Shown: positions 1-5,069, numbered from the stretch's first letter. The stretch is 7,712 nt of DNA from Gardnerella vaginalis (GCF_001563665.1 NZ_KQ961865.1:5718-13429); one strand, 5' to 3'. Numbers and translations: made by a program. The notes: generated by a model from the letters alone, not told the origin.

Positions 1-159
1 AGGGATTATACACAAATATTTACCAGATTTTCTACTGGAAGAGAATATGTAATCTGCTTGATTTTGTTCTTGTATATATGTATATATTATGTTTCGAGAT
101 GGATATTATTAAAAGGTTTAATGTGTGGCTGCTTTAGGCTGGCTCGGCGTGGTTTTTGA
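1..159 (+). CDS. Possible 3' end of a membrane protein gene, cut by the left edge
   Basis: Frame 1 is open from base 1 to a TGA at 157-159, giving 52 residues. A hydrophobic stretch at about residues 17-32 (YVICLILFLYICIYYV) is followed by a basic tail ending in ARRGF. This would suit the last membrane segment and cytoplasmic tail of a membrane protein whose start lies outside the window. No family is recognisable. In DNA this rich in A+T, a 52-codon open frame with a hydrophobic run can arise by chance, so the call is weak. The inverted repeat at 236-260 could be its terminator. Confidence 0.25.
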   Translation, partial: RDYTQIFTRFSTGREYVICLILFLYICIYYVSRWILLKGLMCGCFRLARRGF

Positions 160-224
160 GTACTATTTTTCTGTTTGAGGGAAGATGTCTACGCTCTAGG
201 GTCGAGTGCACAGGATGTTAACGT

Positions 225-286
225 ACTTCGCTTGCGTTGAAAGCACACTGTGCTTTCAACTTTGAGCAAGCTCAGCGAATCGAAGT
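225..286. repeat. Perfect 12-bp inverted repeat nested in a larger imperfect dyad
   Basis: The arms GTTGAAAGCACA (236-247) and TGTGCTTTCAAC (249-260) are exact complements around a single C. Further outside, CTTGC (231-235) can pair with GCAAG (266-270), and ACTTCG (225-230) with CGAAGT (281-286), so one long interrupted stem is possible. A competing small hairpin, TGAGC-AA-GCTCA, lies at 263-274. Only TTT follows the inner stem, so it is not a textbook intrinsic terminator, although it could end an upstream plus-strand transcript. Confidence 0.6.
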
Positions 287-356
287 GCATTCGCGAATTA
301 TGTTTTAATCGCTCATGCAAGTCGATTCGCCACTTTGCACCCACCCTGTGAAGTGG
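275..356. repeat. Cluster of dyads just upstream of the restriction operon promoter
   Basis: Three symmetric elements are visible. GCGAATCG (275-282) is complementary to CGATTCGC (323-330). ATTCGCGAAT (289-298) is a 10-bp palindrome between them. CCACTT (330-335) pairs with AAGTGG (351-356) immediately upstream of the extended -10 box. The last dyad sits where a -35 element or an operator would be. Autoregulation of the R-M operon is possible but is inference only, since no controller (C) gene is present in the window. Confidence 0.45.
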
Positions 357-363
357 GAAAACA

Positions 364-399
364 TGGTAGAATAAACAAATTGAAGTGCTTTTTAAGGAG
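364..399 (+). promoter_or_regulatory. Extended -10 promoter and ribosome site for the R-M operon
   Basis: TGGTAGAAT at 364-372 matches an extended -10 (TGnTATAAT) with one mismatch. No good -35 box lies 16-18 bp upstream, which is usual for this promoter type. AAGGAG at 394-399 lies 11 nt before the ATG at 411 and supports that start. Confidence 0.5.
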
Positions 400-410
400 A
401 ATTAGAAAAT

Positions 411-1175
411 ATGAAATATGAAGATTTGATTTTCAAAATACCTAAAGAGTCTAAAACATATAGAACAGATTCTGAATTTGTAGTATCTAAGATGATGAAT
501 ATTCTAGACGATCGGAAAAATGTAGGCGATAATAAAATAATAATAAATACAAATTTAAAACTGGGTTTACCGCTTGAGAATATTAACAAAATAGCTGGAC
601 CAATGATCGAGGCTTGGGCATGCGAAGTTTTTTCTGGCATTAGAGATAACATCGACAACGCTTATAATTTAATAAATGTGGAAGCGCAAGAGAGACTGGG
701 GATGGCAGATATTATTCTTCAATTTAGAAAATCTGGAAATGTTATTACAGGCAATGTTGATGTTAAAGCCACCGCAAATGATATTCCTAATAGTGGAAAA
801 GGTCCTAATATAACATCATTTTCTAGGATAAGAACTGCTTATGTTAAAGATCCAGATTATATGTTTATTATTCTATCAATTAAGCATAGAGTCTATTCTG
901 AAACTAATAGAGAAACTGGTTTAATGGATGGGATAATGGAAATTGTTGATTATAATGCGTATGACCTTAAATTCATATCTTCTGCTGATATAAATTACAA
1001 TCCTGCACTTGGGACTGGTCAAATTCAAATTAAAGATATTCATTATGTTACTTATCAGTATCGAACGACTTGGGAAATGTGTCAGTTACTTGATCAGAAG
1101 TATTTACACAGTACAAGGCGAACAATATATGATTTCTACAGAGAGGCTGTAAAGAACAAATGGATAAAGAATTAG
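411..1175 (+). CDS. Type II restriction endonuclease, PD-(D/E)XK-like, specificity unknown
   Basis: This 254-residue protein is read as the nuclease of a Type II R-M system, cutting unmethylated DNA at the site its partner methylates. The frame overlaps the start of a DNA methyltransferase gene by 16 bp, the usual arrangement for such pairs. A possible PD-(D/E)XK core is visible: Glu67 in a helix-like segment (MIEAWACEVF), Asp100 in GMADIIL, and D117-V-K119 in GNVDVKA. It is followed by NITSFSRIRTAY, which resembles the region after the DxK motif in HincII-type enzymes (ADILL...DVKTR...APNIIS). That comparison is from memory and is suggestive only. A later block, LGTGQIQIKDI (residues 200-210), also recalls HincII/ScaI-type proteins. 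Codon use is very A+T-rich, consistent with horizontal transfer. The start is supported by AAGGAG at 394-399. Recognition site not assigned. Confidence 0.75.
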   Translation: MKYEDLIFKIPKESKTYRTDSEFVVSKMMNILDDRKNVGDNKIIINTNLKLGLPLENINKIAGPMIEAWACEVFSGIRDNIDNAYNLINVEAQERLGMADIILQFRKSGNVITGNVDVKATANDIPNSGKGPNITSFSRIRTAYVKDPDYMFIILSIKHRVYSETNRETGLMDGIMEIVDYNAYDLKFISSADINYNPALGTGQIQIKDIHYVTYQYRTTWEMCQLLDQKYLHSTRRTIYDFYREAVKNKWIKN

Positions 1176-2092
1176 TTGCGATTTGTGGCGATGCTGTTGA
1201 AGAACTCAAGAAAATTCCCACTAATAGCATTCGCTTAATCATTACTGATCCGCCATATAATTTGAATAAGGACTATGGTAAAAGTAAGGACAACCTTGAG
1301 TTTGAAGAATACCTTAAATTTTCACGAAAATGGCTGAAGGAAGCTAATAGGGTTCTTTCAAAAGATGGTTCAATATATGTTTTTATGGGCATGCGATATA
1401 TAAGTTATATCTATTCAATACTAGAACAAGAGCTAGGAATGACTTTTAATTCATGGATAACTTGGTTTTACACACAAGGAATTGGAAAAACGAAGGGGTT
1501 TTCTCCAAGACATGATGATATATTGTACTTCACAAAAAGTCCCAAAAACTTTATTTTTAACCTAGATGAAATTAGAGTACCTCAGAAATACTATCGTTCA
1601 GTTAATAATATGCGTGGAGCAAATCCAGGAAATGTTTGGGAATTTTCGCATATCCACTATTGTAATAAGAATAGAAAGCTGCATCCAACACAAAAGCCAG
1701 AAGCACTTTATGAAAGAATGATACTGTCTTCATCAAATGAAGGAGACATAGTATTAGATCCGTTTCTTGGAAGTGGTACGTTATTGAGGGTGGCTCAGCA
1801 GACAAATAGAAGAGCTACTGGCTTTGATTCAAATCCAGAATATATAGTTATGTGCGAGGAGAGACTTAAAGAACCGTTTCATGGATTTGACAGTATTGAC
1901 GAAAGAATGAAGCGCGTACCTAATGACTTAAATGATCCCCAAATCCGCCTTGAATACATTAAAAATCATATTAAATGGTTTTTGAAAAATCATCCTGACG
2001 CAATTGAAGAATTTATCGAAAACGTTAAAGTTAAATATTATTCAAAATTGGTTGAAACAAATCAGCTCGATTTAATTGAATCATTAAAATAA
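1160..2092 (+). CDS. DNA methyltransferase of the R-M pair, beta class (N4-cytosine or N6-adenine)
   Basis: A 310-residue amino-methyltransferase that transfers a methyl group from S-adenosylmethionine to the exocyclic amine of cytosine or adenine and so protects host DNA from the preceding nuclease. The catalytic motif IV is ITDPPYNL (residues 28-35). HPTQKPEAL (175-183) precedes the AdoMet-binding motif I, VLDPFLGSGT (198-207), and then GFDSNPEY (221-228). Catalytic motif first, variable target-recognition region between, AdoMet motif last: this order defines the beta class. Both key motifs are intact and the length is normal, so the enzyme should be active. The ATG at 1160 lies inside the nuclease gene (16-bp overlap) with only weak GAGAGG upstream, pointing to translational coupling. 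The DPPY motif alone does not tell N4-cytosine from N6-adenine. Confidence 0.93.
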   Translation: MDKELVAICGDAVEELKKIPTNSIRLIITDPPYNLNKDYGKSKDNLEFEEYLKFSRKWLKEANRVLSKDGSIYVFMGMRYISYIYSILEQELGMTFNSWITWFYTQGIGKTKGFSPRHDDILYFTKSPKNFIFNLDEIRVPQKYYRSVNNMRGANPGNVWEFSHIHYCNKNRKLHPTQKPEALYERMILSSSNEGDIVLDPFLGSGTLLRVAQQTNRRATGFDSNPEYIVMCEERLKEPFHGFDSIDERMKRVPNDLNDPQIRLEYIKNHIKWFLKNHPDAIEEFIENVKVKYYSKLVETNQLDLIESLK

Positions 2093-2101
2093 AATTCAAA
2101 C

Positions 2102-2133
2102 CTTTTAACGATAGCCCTTCCTATCGTTAAAAG
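2102..2133. terminator. 13-bp hairpin downstream of the R-M operon
   Basis: CTTTTAACGATAG (2102-2114) and CTATCGTTAAAAG (2121-2133) are perfect complements around a 6-nt loop, starting 10 bases after the methyltransferase stop. There is no T-run on the plus side. On the minus strand the hairpin is followed by a T-rich stretch (bases 2101 down to about 2080), so it may instead, or also, end transcripts coming from the toxin-antitoxin operon at 2302-2936. The left arm with its flank (2098-2115) recurs with one mismatch at 3798-3815. Confidence 0.6.
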
Positions 2134-2153
2134 TGCACCCAATATACATAGTG

Positions 2154-2234
2154 TGCACTCAAAAAAGTGTAGATATACTAGGAGTTCTCTCAATCCACGT
2201 TGAGACTGTCGTATTGATGTCAAAGGCTGATTAG
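2154..2234 (+). pseudogene. Short decayed fragment of the ppk 3' region, copy 1
   Basis: Read from 2154, the frame encodes residues such as QKSVDILGVLSIHVET and ends at TAG (2232-2234). This parallels SKSVEILPVHSIQIEA in the longer ppk fragment at 4501-4716. At the DNA level, 2155-2196 and 4500-4541 agree at most positions: GCACTCAAAAA, GTGTAGA, ATACTA and CTCAATCCA are shared exactly. Downstream of about 2205 the similarity fades. It has no start codon context or ribosome site and is far too short to function. It is best read as an old duplicate of the same junction. Confidence 0.55.
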
Positions 2235-2301
2235 GTGGGTGCGTTTTATAACGTTCGAAATTACGCTATTTCATTCGTTACTTTTTAGCCCAAATCGCGC
2301 A

Positions 2302-2634
2302 TTAGTTATTTGGGTCGTTAACAATGTTTTCTATATTTCTGCCTGAGTAGAATATGCGAATAACTGTTACAGTCATTTGGTTTTTGTCTACTTGGTAGAA
2401 AACAGTGTAGTTGTCGACTGGAACTCTGCGTATTTCTTTAGAACACCACGGCTCCCACTCTACAAGCTGATAGCGCATAGGCATAGTCTCAAGAGAACGT
2501 ATAGCATGTTTAATGCGGTTGACTTGTTTTTCAGCCGTTTTAGGAACTTGTAAATTAAAGCGAATGTATTCGTATAGCCCAGTGAGATCTAGGAACGCTT
2601 GTGGAGAATAAATGACTCTATAGGTTGTGCTCAT
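2302..2634 (-). CDS. Type II toxin, RelE/ParE superfamily
   Basis: This 110-residue protein has the RelE/ParE fold signature: an N-terminal strand (YRVIYSPQAF), two helices (about residues 13-48), then MPMRYQLVEWEPW (51-63), IRRVPVDNYTVFYQV (68-82) and a final strand ending in IRIFYSGRNIENI (92-104). Family members either cleave mRNA at the ribosome or, for the ParE branch, poison DNA gyrase; sequence alone does not settle which applies here. It follows its antitoxin on the minus strand with a 4-bp ATGA overlap (2631-2634), the classic translationally coupled antitoxin-toxin order. Length and C-terminus look complete. A relic of a close paralogue lies at 3703-3780. Confidence 0.92.
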   Translation of the reverse strand: MSTTYRVIYSPQAFLDLTGLYEYIRFNLQVPKTAEKQVNRIKHAIRSLETMPMRYQLVEWEPWCSKEIRRVPVDNYTVFYQVDKNQMTVTVIRIFYSGRNIENIVNDPNN

Positions 2635-2936
2635 ACGCCGTATTCCTTAGCGAAGAATTGGTCTACTTCATCTGCGCTATAAGATTTGCCAGTTGAAAGT
2701 GAGTTGATGCCTTTTTGTAATTCTTTATCCAACTCGGCTCTTGTTAAGCTACCTAAAGCAGTAGGCGTATTAACTGGCAAGCGGAGTTCAAATGGCATGC
2801 CTTTTTGTAAAACGATTTGGCTGTAAAGCATTTGTATTGCTGAAGATGGTGTTATTCCAAGTTGGCTCAATATGCTTTCAGCGTTTTCCTTAAGATTTGT
2901 ATCTATTCTTGCATATACAGCGTTCGTGTTTGTCAT
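2631..2936 (-). CDS. Antitoxin, RelB/DinJ family
   Basis: A 101-residue DinJ/RelB-type antitoxin that should bind and neutralise the toxin encoded just downstream and repress its own operon. The N-terminal ribbon-helix-helix DNA-binding part is clear: NAVYARIDTNLKENAESI (residues 5-22) then LGITPSSAIQMLYSQIV (26-42), followed by the family hallmark GMPFELRLP (46-54). The acidic and polar C-terminal half (residues 66-101, ending FFAKEYGV) is the expected toxin-binding tail. AAAGGA (2947-2952, read on the minus strand) sits 10 nt before the ATG. The stop codon overlaps the toxin start. Confidence 0.93.
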   Translation of the reverse strand: MTNTNAVYARIDTNLKENAESILSQLGITPSSAIQMLYSQIVLQKGMPFELRLPVNTPTALGSLTRAELDKELQKGINSLSTGKSYSADEVDQFFAKEYGV

Positions 2937-2946
2937 TGTGTTGGCG

Positions 2947-2992
2947 TCCTTTCTGTACTTATTTTACAAAATAGTTGCAAGCATATGCAAGC
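2947..2992 (-). promoter_or_regulatory. Promoter and likely operator of the DinJ/RelE operon
   Basis: Read on the minus strand, TTGCAT (plus 2985-2990) and TAAAAT (plus 2961-2966) form a -35/-10 pair with an 18-bp spacer, followed by AAAGGA (2947-2952). The -10 lies within a TATTTT-GT-AAAATA dyad (2960-2973). TGCAAGC is repeated at 2976-2982 and 2986-2992, 10 bp apart, about one helical turn. Such repeats over a promoter suit cooperative binding by a ribbon-helix-helix antitoxin; the operator role is inferred. Confidence 0.55.
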
Positions 2993-3267
2993 GAATGAAA
3001 GCAAAAGTTTAATCACTATTCAGATTATAACTTTCAGTTGTTGGTTTAGGTGTTATTTGTAGGATGGAAATTAGGCGCATTGACGAACAAATAACGCGCT
3101 TTTGGGCTGTTAATATGCTTATTTGTCAATTATGATTAAGGCATTCATTAACTATATTTTTTGAAAACTCAATTTGTTGAATATGAAGATTGGATTAGCA
3201 TAGTGAGAAAAAACTAATGGGGGCATGATAGGACAGGATTAAATAATGATCCGTGGGAGGAATAGTT
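2993..3267. other. Intergenic DNA between divergently transcribed genes
   Basis: No gene is supported here. It holds the right arm of the inverted repeat (3084-3107) and A+T-rich DNA. GGAGG at 3256-3260, 7 nt before the GTG at 3268, is the ribosome site for the next gene. No convincing -35/-10 pair for that gene was found. Confidence 0.5.
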
Positions 3268-3600
3268 GTGAATAAGTTTGAATTGTTTTCTATGATTTAT
3301 TACGCGTTAAATCATTATTGGAAAGAAAATAAAAGTGAAGGATTGACTTCATTTTTAAGTGATATGAATCCTTTTTTATTTGACGATATTGGCTCTGCTG
3401 TCCCTTCTGTTTATGAAAAGTATAGTTTGCTAGTAAATGAAGAAATTAGCATTGATAATAGTTTTAGTATTGCTTGTAAGTATGTTGAAAGTTTAGGTTT
3501 GCAGCCTGTAACGGATGCATTTGCTTGCGTTCGTGAGGATGATTGGAAAGCGCGGTGTGTGAAATACATGTCGTCAAGTCATAAAGGGCAAGATGTTTAG
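3268..3600 (+). CDS. Hypothetical acidic protein, 110 residues
   Basis: Not recognised with confidence. The GTG at 3268 is preferred over an in-frame GTG at 3253 because GGAGG (3256-3260) lies 7 nt upstream of 3268 and inside the longer version. The protein is soluble, with no signal peptide or membrane segment. It begins with an amphipathic helix (NKFELFSMIYYALNHYWKE, residues 2-20), then TSFLSDMNPFLFDDIGSAVPSVYEKY (27-52), and ends in a polar tail. The FLSDMNPFLF..IGSA..SVY pattern recalls small uncharacterised proteins carrying LSD-x-NPF and SADPxVY motifs, but no family name is offered. It stands alone between two minus-strand TA operons. An orphan immunity or regulatory role is only a guess. 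Confidence 0.65.
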   Translation: MNKFELFSMIYYALNHYWKENKSEGLTSFLSDMNPFLFDDIGSAVPSVYEKYSLLVNEEISIDNSFSIACKYVESLGLQPVTDAFACVREDDWKARCVKYMSSSHKGQDV

Positions 3601-3659
3601 TGCGTGAAGCAATTCTTTTTCTGAGTGTTTTTACGTGTAAAAGGCAAGTTAACTATTTT

Positions 3660-3696
3660 GGGCGTAATTTTTAAGTTGAAATTGAAATTTACGCCC
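3660..3696. repeat. Inverted repeat after the 110-residue gene
   Basis: GGGCGTAA (3660-3667) is complementary to TTACGCCC (3689-3696) around a 21-nt A+T-rich loop. It could terminate transcription of the preceding gene, but no T-run follows. It directly abuts the toxin relic at 3703. Confidence 0.4.
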
Positions 3697-3702
3697 ATTA
3701 TT

Positions 3703-3780
3703 AGAACACCACGGCTTCCAGCCAACAATCTAATATTGCATGGACATGGTGTGAGGAGAATGGATATCGTCTAAAATCAA
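3703..3780 (-). pseudogene. Relic of a RelE/ParE toxin gene with an in-frame stop
   Basis: Read on the minus strand, the sequence encodes DIHSPHTMSMQY, a TAG stop, then IVGWKPWCS. This aligns without gaps to residues 44-65 of the intact toxin at 2302-2634 (AIRSLETMPMRYQLVEWEPWCS), with the stop where that protein has Gln56; CAG to TAG is a single change. Twelve of the aligned residues are identical, including T-M-x-M-x-Y and P-W-C-S. Both ends of the gene are missing: the 5' side runs out near the hairpin at 3806-3832, and the 3' side meets the inverted repeat at 3660-3696. It is non-functional and shows that a second copy of this TA family once lay here. Confidence 0.8.
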
Positions 3781-3805
3781 GCTATTAAGCCAATCTTAAA
3801 CTTTT

Positions 3806-3832
3806 TAACGATAGCTTTTTTAATAATCGTTA
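3806..3832. terminator. Hairpin downstream of the YefM/ParE operon
   Basis: TAACGAT (3806-3812) pairs with ATCGTTA (3826-3832). It lies 28 bases beyond the end of the minus-strand toxin gene at 3861, so it may close that transcript, although no T-run follows on that strand. Its left arm and flank (3798-3815) match the hairpin at 2098-2115 at 17 of 18 positions, so this is a recurring element. Confidence 0.45.
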
Positions 3833-3860
3833 GCATAATAATGATAGTTATTAGGAATAG

Positions 3861-4178
3861 TTATTCCAGTAGTGCGTCAATATTTCGTTTTGAATATAGA
3901 AGTCTGCGCACTTCCATAGTGTCGACCAAGACAACGTAAAAAACAGAAAAGTTGCGTACGCTAATCCTGTAGTAGGGGTGTTCTCGTGTTGTTGATGATT
4001 GGTAAGGAGCAAATAAGAGGGGCGATTCAAGTCGTTTGTCGATTGCTGATTCTATATCGTCAACAAGTCTGTGAGCAGCTTTTGGATTTTGCAGTGTATT
4101 GGTTATATAGTCAACTGTTTCTAATAAATCTTCTTTGAATAGTGGTAGAAAGGTTAATTTATACGTGTTCTTGCTCAT
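3861..4178 (-). CDS. Type II toxin, RelE/ParE superfamily (partner of a YefM-type antitoxin)
   Basis: A 105-residue protein of the RelE/ParE fold: N-terminal strand YKLTFLPLFKEDL (residues 6-18), helical pair (about 16-50, with NPKAAHRLVDDIESAI at 31-46), then YYRISVRNFSVFYVV (69-83) and the closing strand VRRLLYSKRNIDALL (90-104). The R-x-(8-10)-Y-x-x-R-x-I-x-x-L ending is typical. It is only distantly similar to the toxin at 2302-2634, so the two TA pairs are separate acquisitions rather than duplicates. Its start overlaps the end of the antitoxin gene by 20 bp (4159-4178). Whether it targets ribosome-bound mRNA or gyrase cannot be told from the sequence. Confidence 0.9.
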   Translation of the reverse strand: MSKNTYKLTFLPLFKEDLLETVDYITNTLQNPKAAHRLVDDIESAIDKRLESPLLFAPYQSSTTREHPYYRISVRNFSVFYVVLVDTMEVRRLLYSKRNIDALLE

Positions 4179-4431
4179 TAATACTTCTCCTTACGCTATC
4201 AAAGACGTTGTCTTTAGAAAGACGCGTAGAAGTGTTTGCGGCAAAAGTATCTGCTTCGTCGAGTTTTCTTTCAATGTTGTCGGTGAGGGCAGAGTATTGT
4301 TTGATGCTCATTAGAACCATAGTTCCATAACCGTTTTTTGTAAGGAATACTGGTGTATTTGAATTTATAACTGTTTCTTCTACTTCTGGGAATTTATTTC
4401 TTAAATCGGAAACTGGACGAATATTAATCAT
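4159..4431 (-). CDS. Antitoxin, Phd/YefM family
   Basis: A 90-residue antitoxin of the Phd/YefM type. The N-terminal dimerisation and DNA-binding part is diagnostic: INIRPVSDLRNKFPEVEETV (residues 2-21), then TPVFLTKNGYGTMVLMSIKQYSAL (26-49), the family's typical strand-turn-strand before a helix. The C-terminal part (50-90) is charged and probably disordered until it binds the toxin. AAAGGAGGT (4439-4447, minus strand) is placed 7 nt before the ATG and is one of the strongest ribosome sites in the window, as expected for an antitoxin that must be made in excess. It overlaps the toxin gene by 20 bp. Confidence 0.93.
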   Translation of the reverse strand: MINIRPVSDLRNKFPEVEETVINSNTPVFLTKNGYGTMVLMSIKQYSALTDNIERKLDEADTFAANTSTRLSKDNVFDSVRRSINEQEHV

Positions 4432-4438
4432 AGTATCA

Positions 4439-4488
4439 ACCTCCTTTTATCAAAAAAGTATCATAATATTATCAAGATTACAATTATA
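4439..4488 (-). promoter_or_regulatory. Promoter, possible operator and ribosome site of the YefM/ParE operon
   Basis: On the minus strand, a perfect TATAAT lies at plus 4483-4488. The -35 position (about 4506-4511) reads CTTTTT, a poor match, and falls inside the ppk fragment. A 10-bp palindrome, ATAATATTAT (4463-4472), lies near the predicted transcription start, and TGATA occurs several times between it and the ribosome site, consistent with autoregulation by the antitoxin. AAAGGAGGT is at 4439-4447. Confidence 0.4.
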
Positions 4489-4500
4489 TTAGTGACTTGG

Positions 4501-4716
4501 CACTCAAAAAGTGTAGAAATACTACCCGTTCACTCAATCCAGATCGAAGCGTTGATTCAATACATTGACTTGCGGATGGCAGATTCGACAATCTCCTGGC
4601 ATATGGATGGCGATGGCACGTATACGCTCCATTCGTGCGATGAGGAAGGTCGTCCGCTGGTCGACAGCCAGGAATATTTGATCCGCGCTCATCGATGCCA
4701 TCCGCGCCGTGCATAA
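4501..4716 (+). pseudogene. ppk: C-terminal fragment of polyphosphate kinase, copy 2
   Basis: About 71 codons ending at TAA (4714-4716) resemble the extreme C-terminus of polyphosphate kinase 1: KSVEILPV (like RRVEVxFPV of the family), IDLRMADSTISWHM, DGDGTYT and DSQEYLIRAHR. The full enzyme is roughly 700 residues and makes polyphosphate from ATP; this piece lacks the whole catalytic region, so it cannot work. A GTG at 4492 opens the frame but has no ribosome site. From about 4540 on, the DNA is clearly richer in G+C and uses different codons from its neighbours, as expected for older host sequence. It abuts the YefM/ParE promoter on the left and keeps a strong terminator on the right. A shorter, decayed copy of its left end is at 2154-2234. 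Confidence 0.7.
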
Positions 4717-4750
4717 ATAAAACAGTATTTTAAGGGTAGTTAAAACGTAG

Positions 4751-4790
4751 AATCGGCGATATTATTTATTGTCTAGAGATATCGCCGATT
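4751..4790. terminator. Intrinsic terminator after the ppk fragment
   Basis: AATCGGCGATAT (4751-4762) and ATATCGCCGATT (4779-4790) form a perfect 12-bp stem with a 16-nt loop, 34 bases after the ppk stop, followed by TTAT. The reverse strand also has A/T tracts next to it, so it could work in both directions. Confidence 0.75.
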
Positions 4791-5002
4791 TTATGCAAAT
4801 ATCGTTGCTGATAGAACGGTGTTTAGGTAAATTATTGGCATTTCGTTTGTTGATAAATAAGTCGTGATCAACGATTTATTTTGTATTTCCTGTATGCAAT
4901 ATTTTGTCAGTGTTATTAACTTTCATTTCGGATTTCCTATCGTTTATGTTAGAATAATTTACTATTTGTATTGAATATTTTACGTTTATGAGGGAAAGAG
5001 TA
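4791..5002. other. Intergenic DNA with overlapping small dyads
   Basis: No gene is supported between the ppk terminator and the promoter at 5003. Two mutually exclusive pairings are visible: GTTGAT (4849-4854) with ATCAAC (4867-4872), and AAATAA (4855-4860) with TTATTT (4876-4881). TAGAAT at 4950-4955 could be a -10 box, but its -35 region is poor. Confidence 0.35.
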
Positions 5003-5063
5003 TTGCATTTTTTTTTCATAGAAGCGTATCATAAGAGCAAGGTGTTTCACTATTGTAAAGGTG
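5003..5063 (+). promoter_or_regulatory. Promoter with a nine-T spacer tract, and ribosome site
   Basis: TTGCAT (5003-5008) and TATCAT (5027-5032) form a -35/-10 pair with an 18-bp spacer. The spacer begins with a homopolymer: nine T in a row at 5008-5016. AAAGGTG (5057-5063) lies 6 nt before the ATG at 5070 and supports that start over the GTG at 5061, which would overlap it. Confidence 0.55.
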
Positions 5064-5069
5064 CATAGT

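Larger units (their letters stand above)
2288..3107. repeat. Imperfect inverted repeats bracketing the DinJ/RelE operon
   Basis: The left arm is 2288-2317 (starts GCCCAAATCGCGC, then TTATTTG) and the right arm is 3084-3107, which on the minus strand reads GCCCAAAAGCGCG then TTATTTG and TTCG. The two share GCCCAAA, a GCGC core, TTATTTG and a terminal TCG, with a 5-nt gap. The left arm runs into the last codons of the toxin. They could be ends of a small mobile cassette carrying the TA operon, or chance similarity. Confidence 0.35.

Noticed and set aside
392..658. Minus-strand open frame, 88 codons, opposite the nuclease gene
   Set aside because: It is a shadow of the nuclease gene, crosses its ribosome site, and has no start context.
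336..2141. TGCACCCA at 336-343 and 2134-2141 as a target duplication around the R-M operon
   Set aside because: Eight bases is short, the flanking sequences do not match, and no transposase or inverted ends accompany it.
2862..3062. Plus-strand open frame opposite the DinJ-type antitoxin start and its promoter
   Set aside because: It is antisense to a well-supported gene and promoter and lacks a ribosome site.
2102..3832. Repeated hairpins as a CRISPR-like array
   Set aside because: There are only two copies 1.7 kb apart, with no regular spacers and no cas genes.
4484..4714. Minus-strand open frame opposite the ppk fragment
   Set aside because: It is the mirror of the G+C-richer ppk fragment, with no ribosome site and no protein-like pattern.
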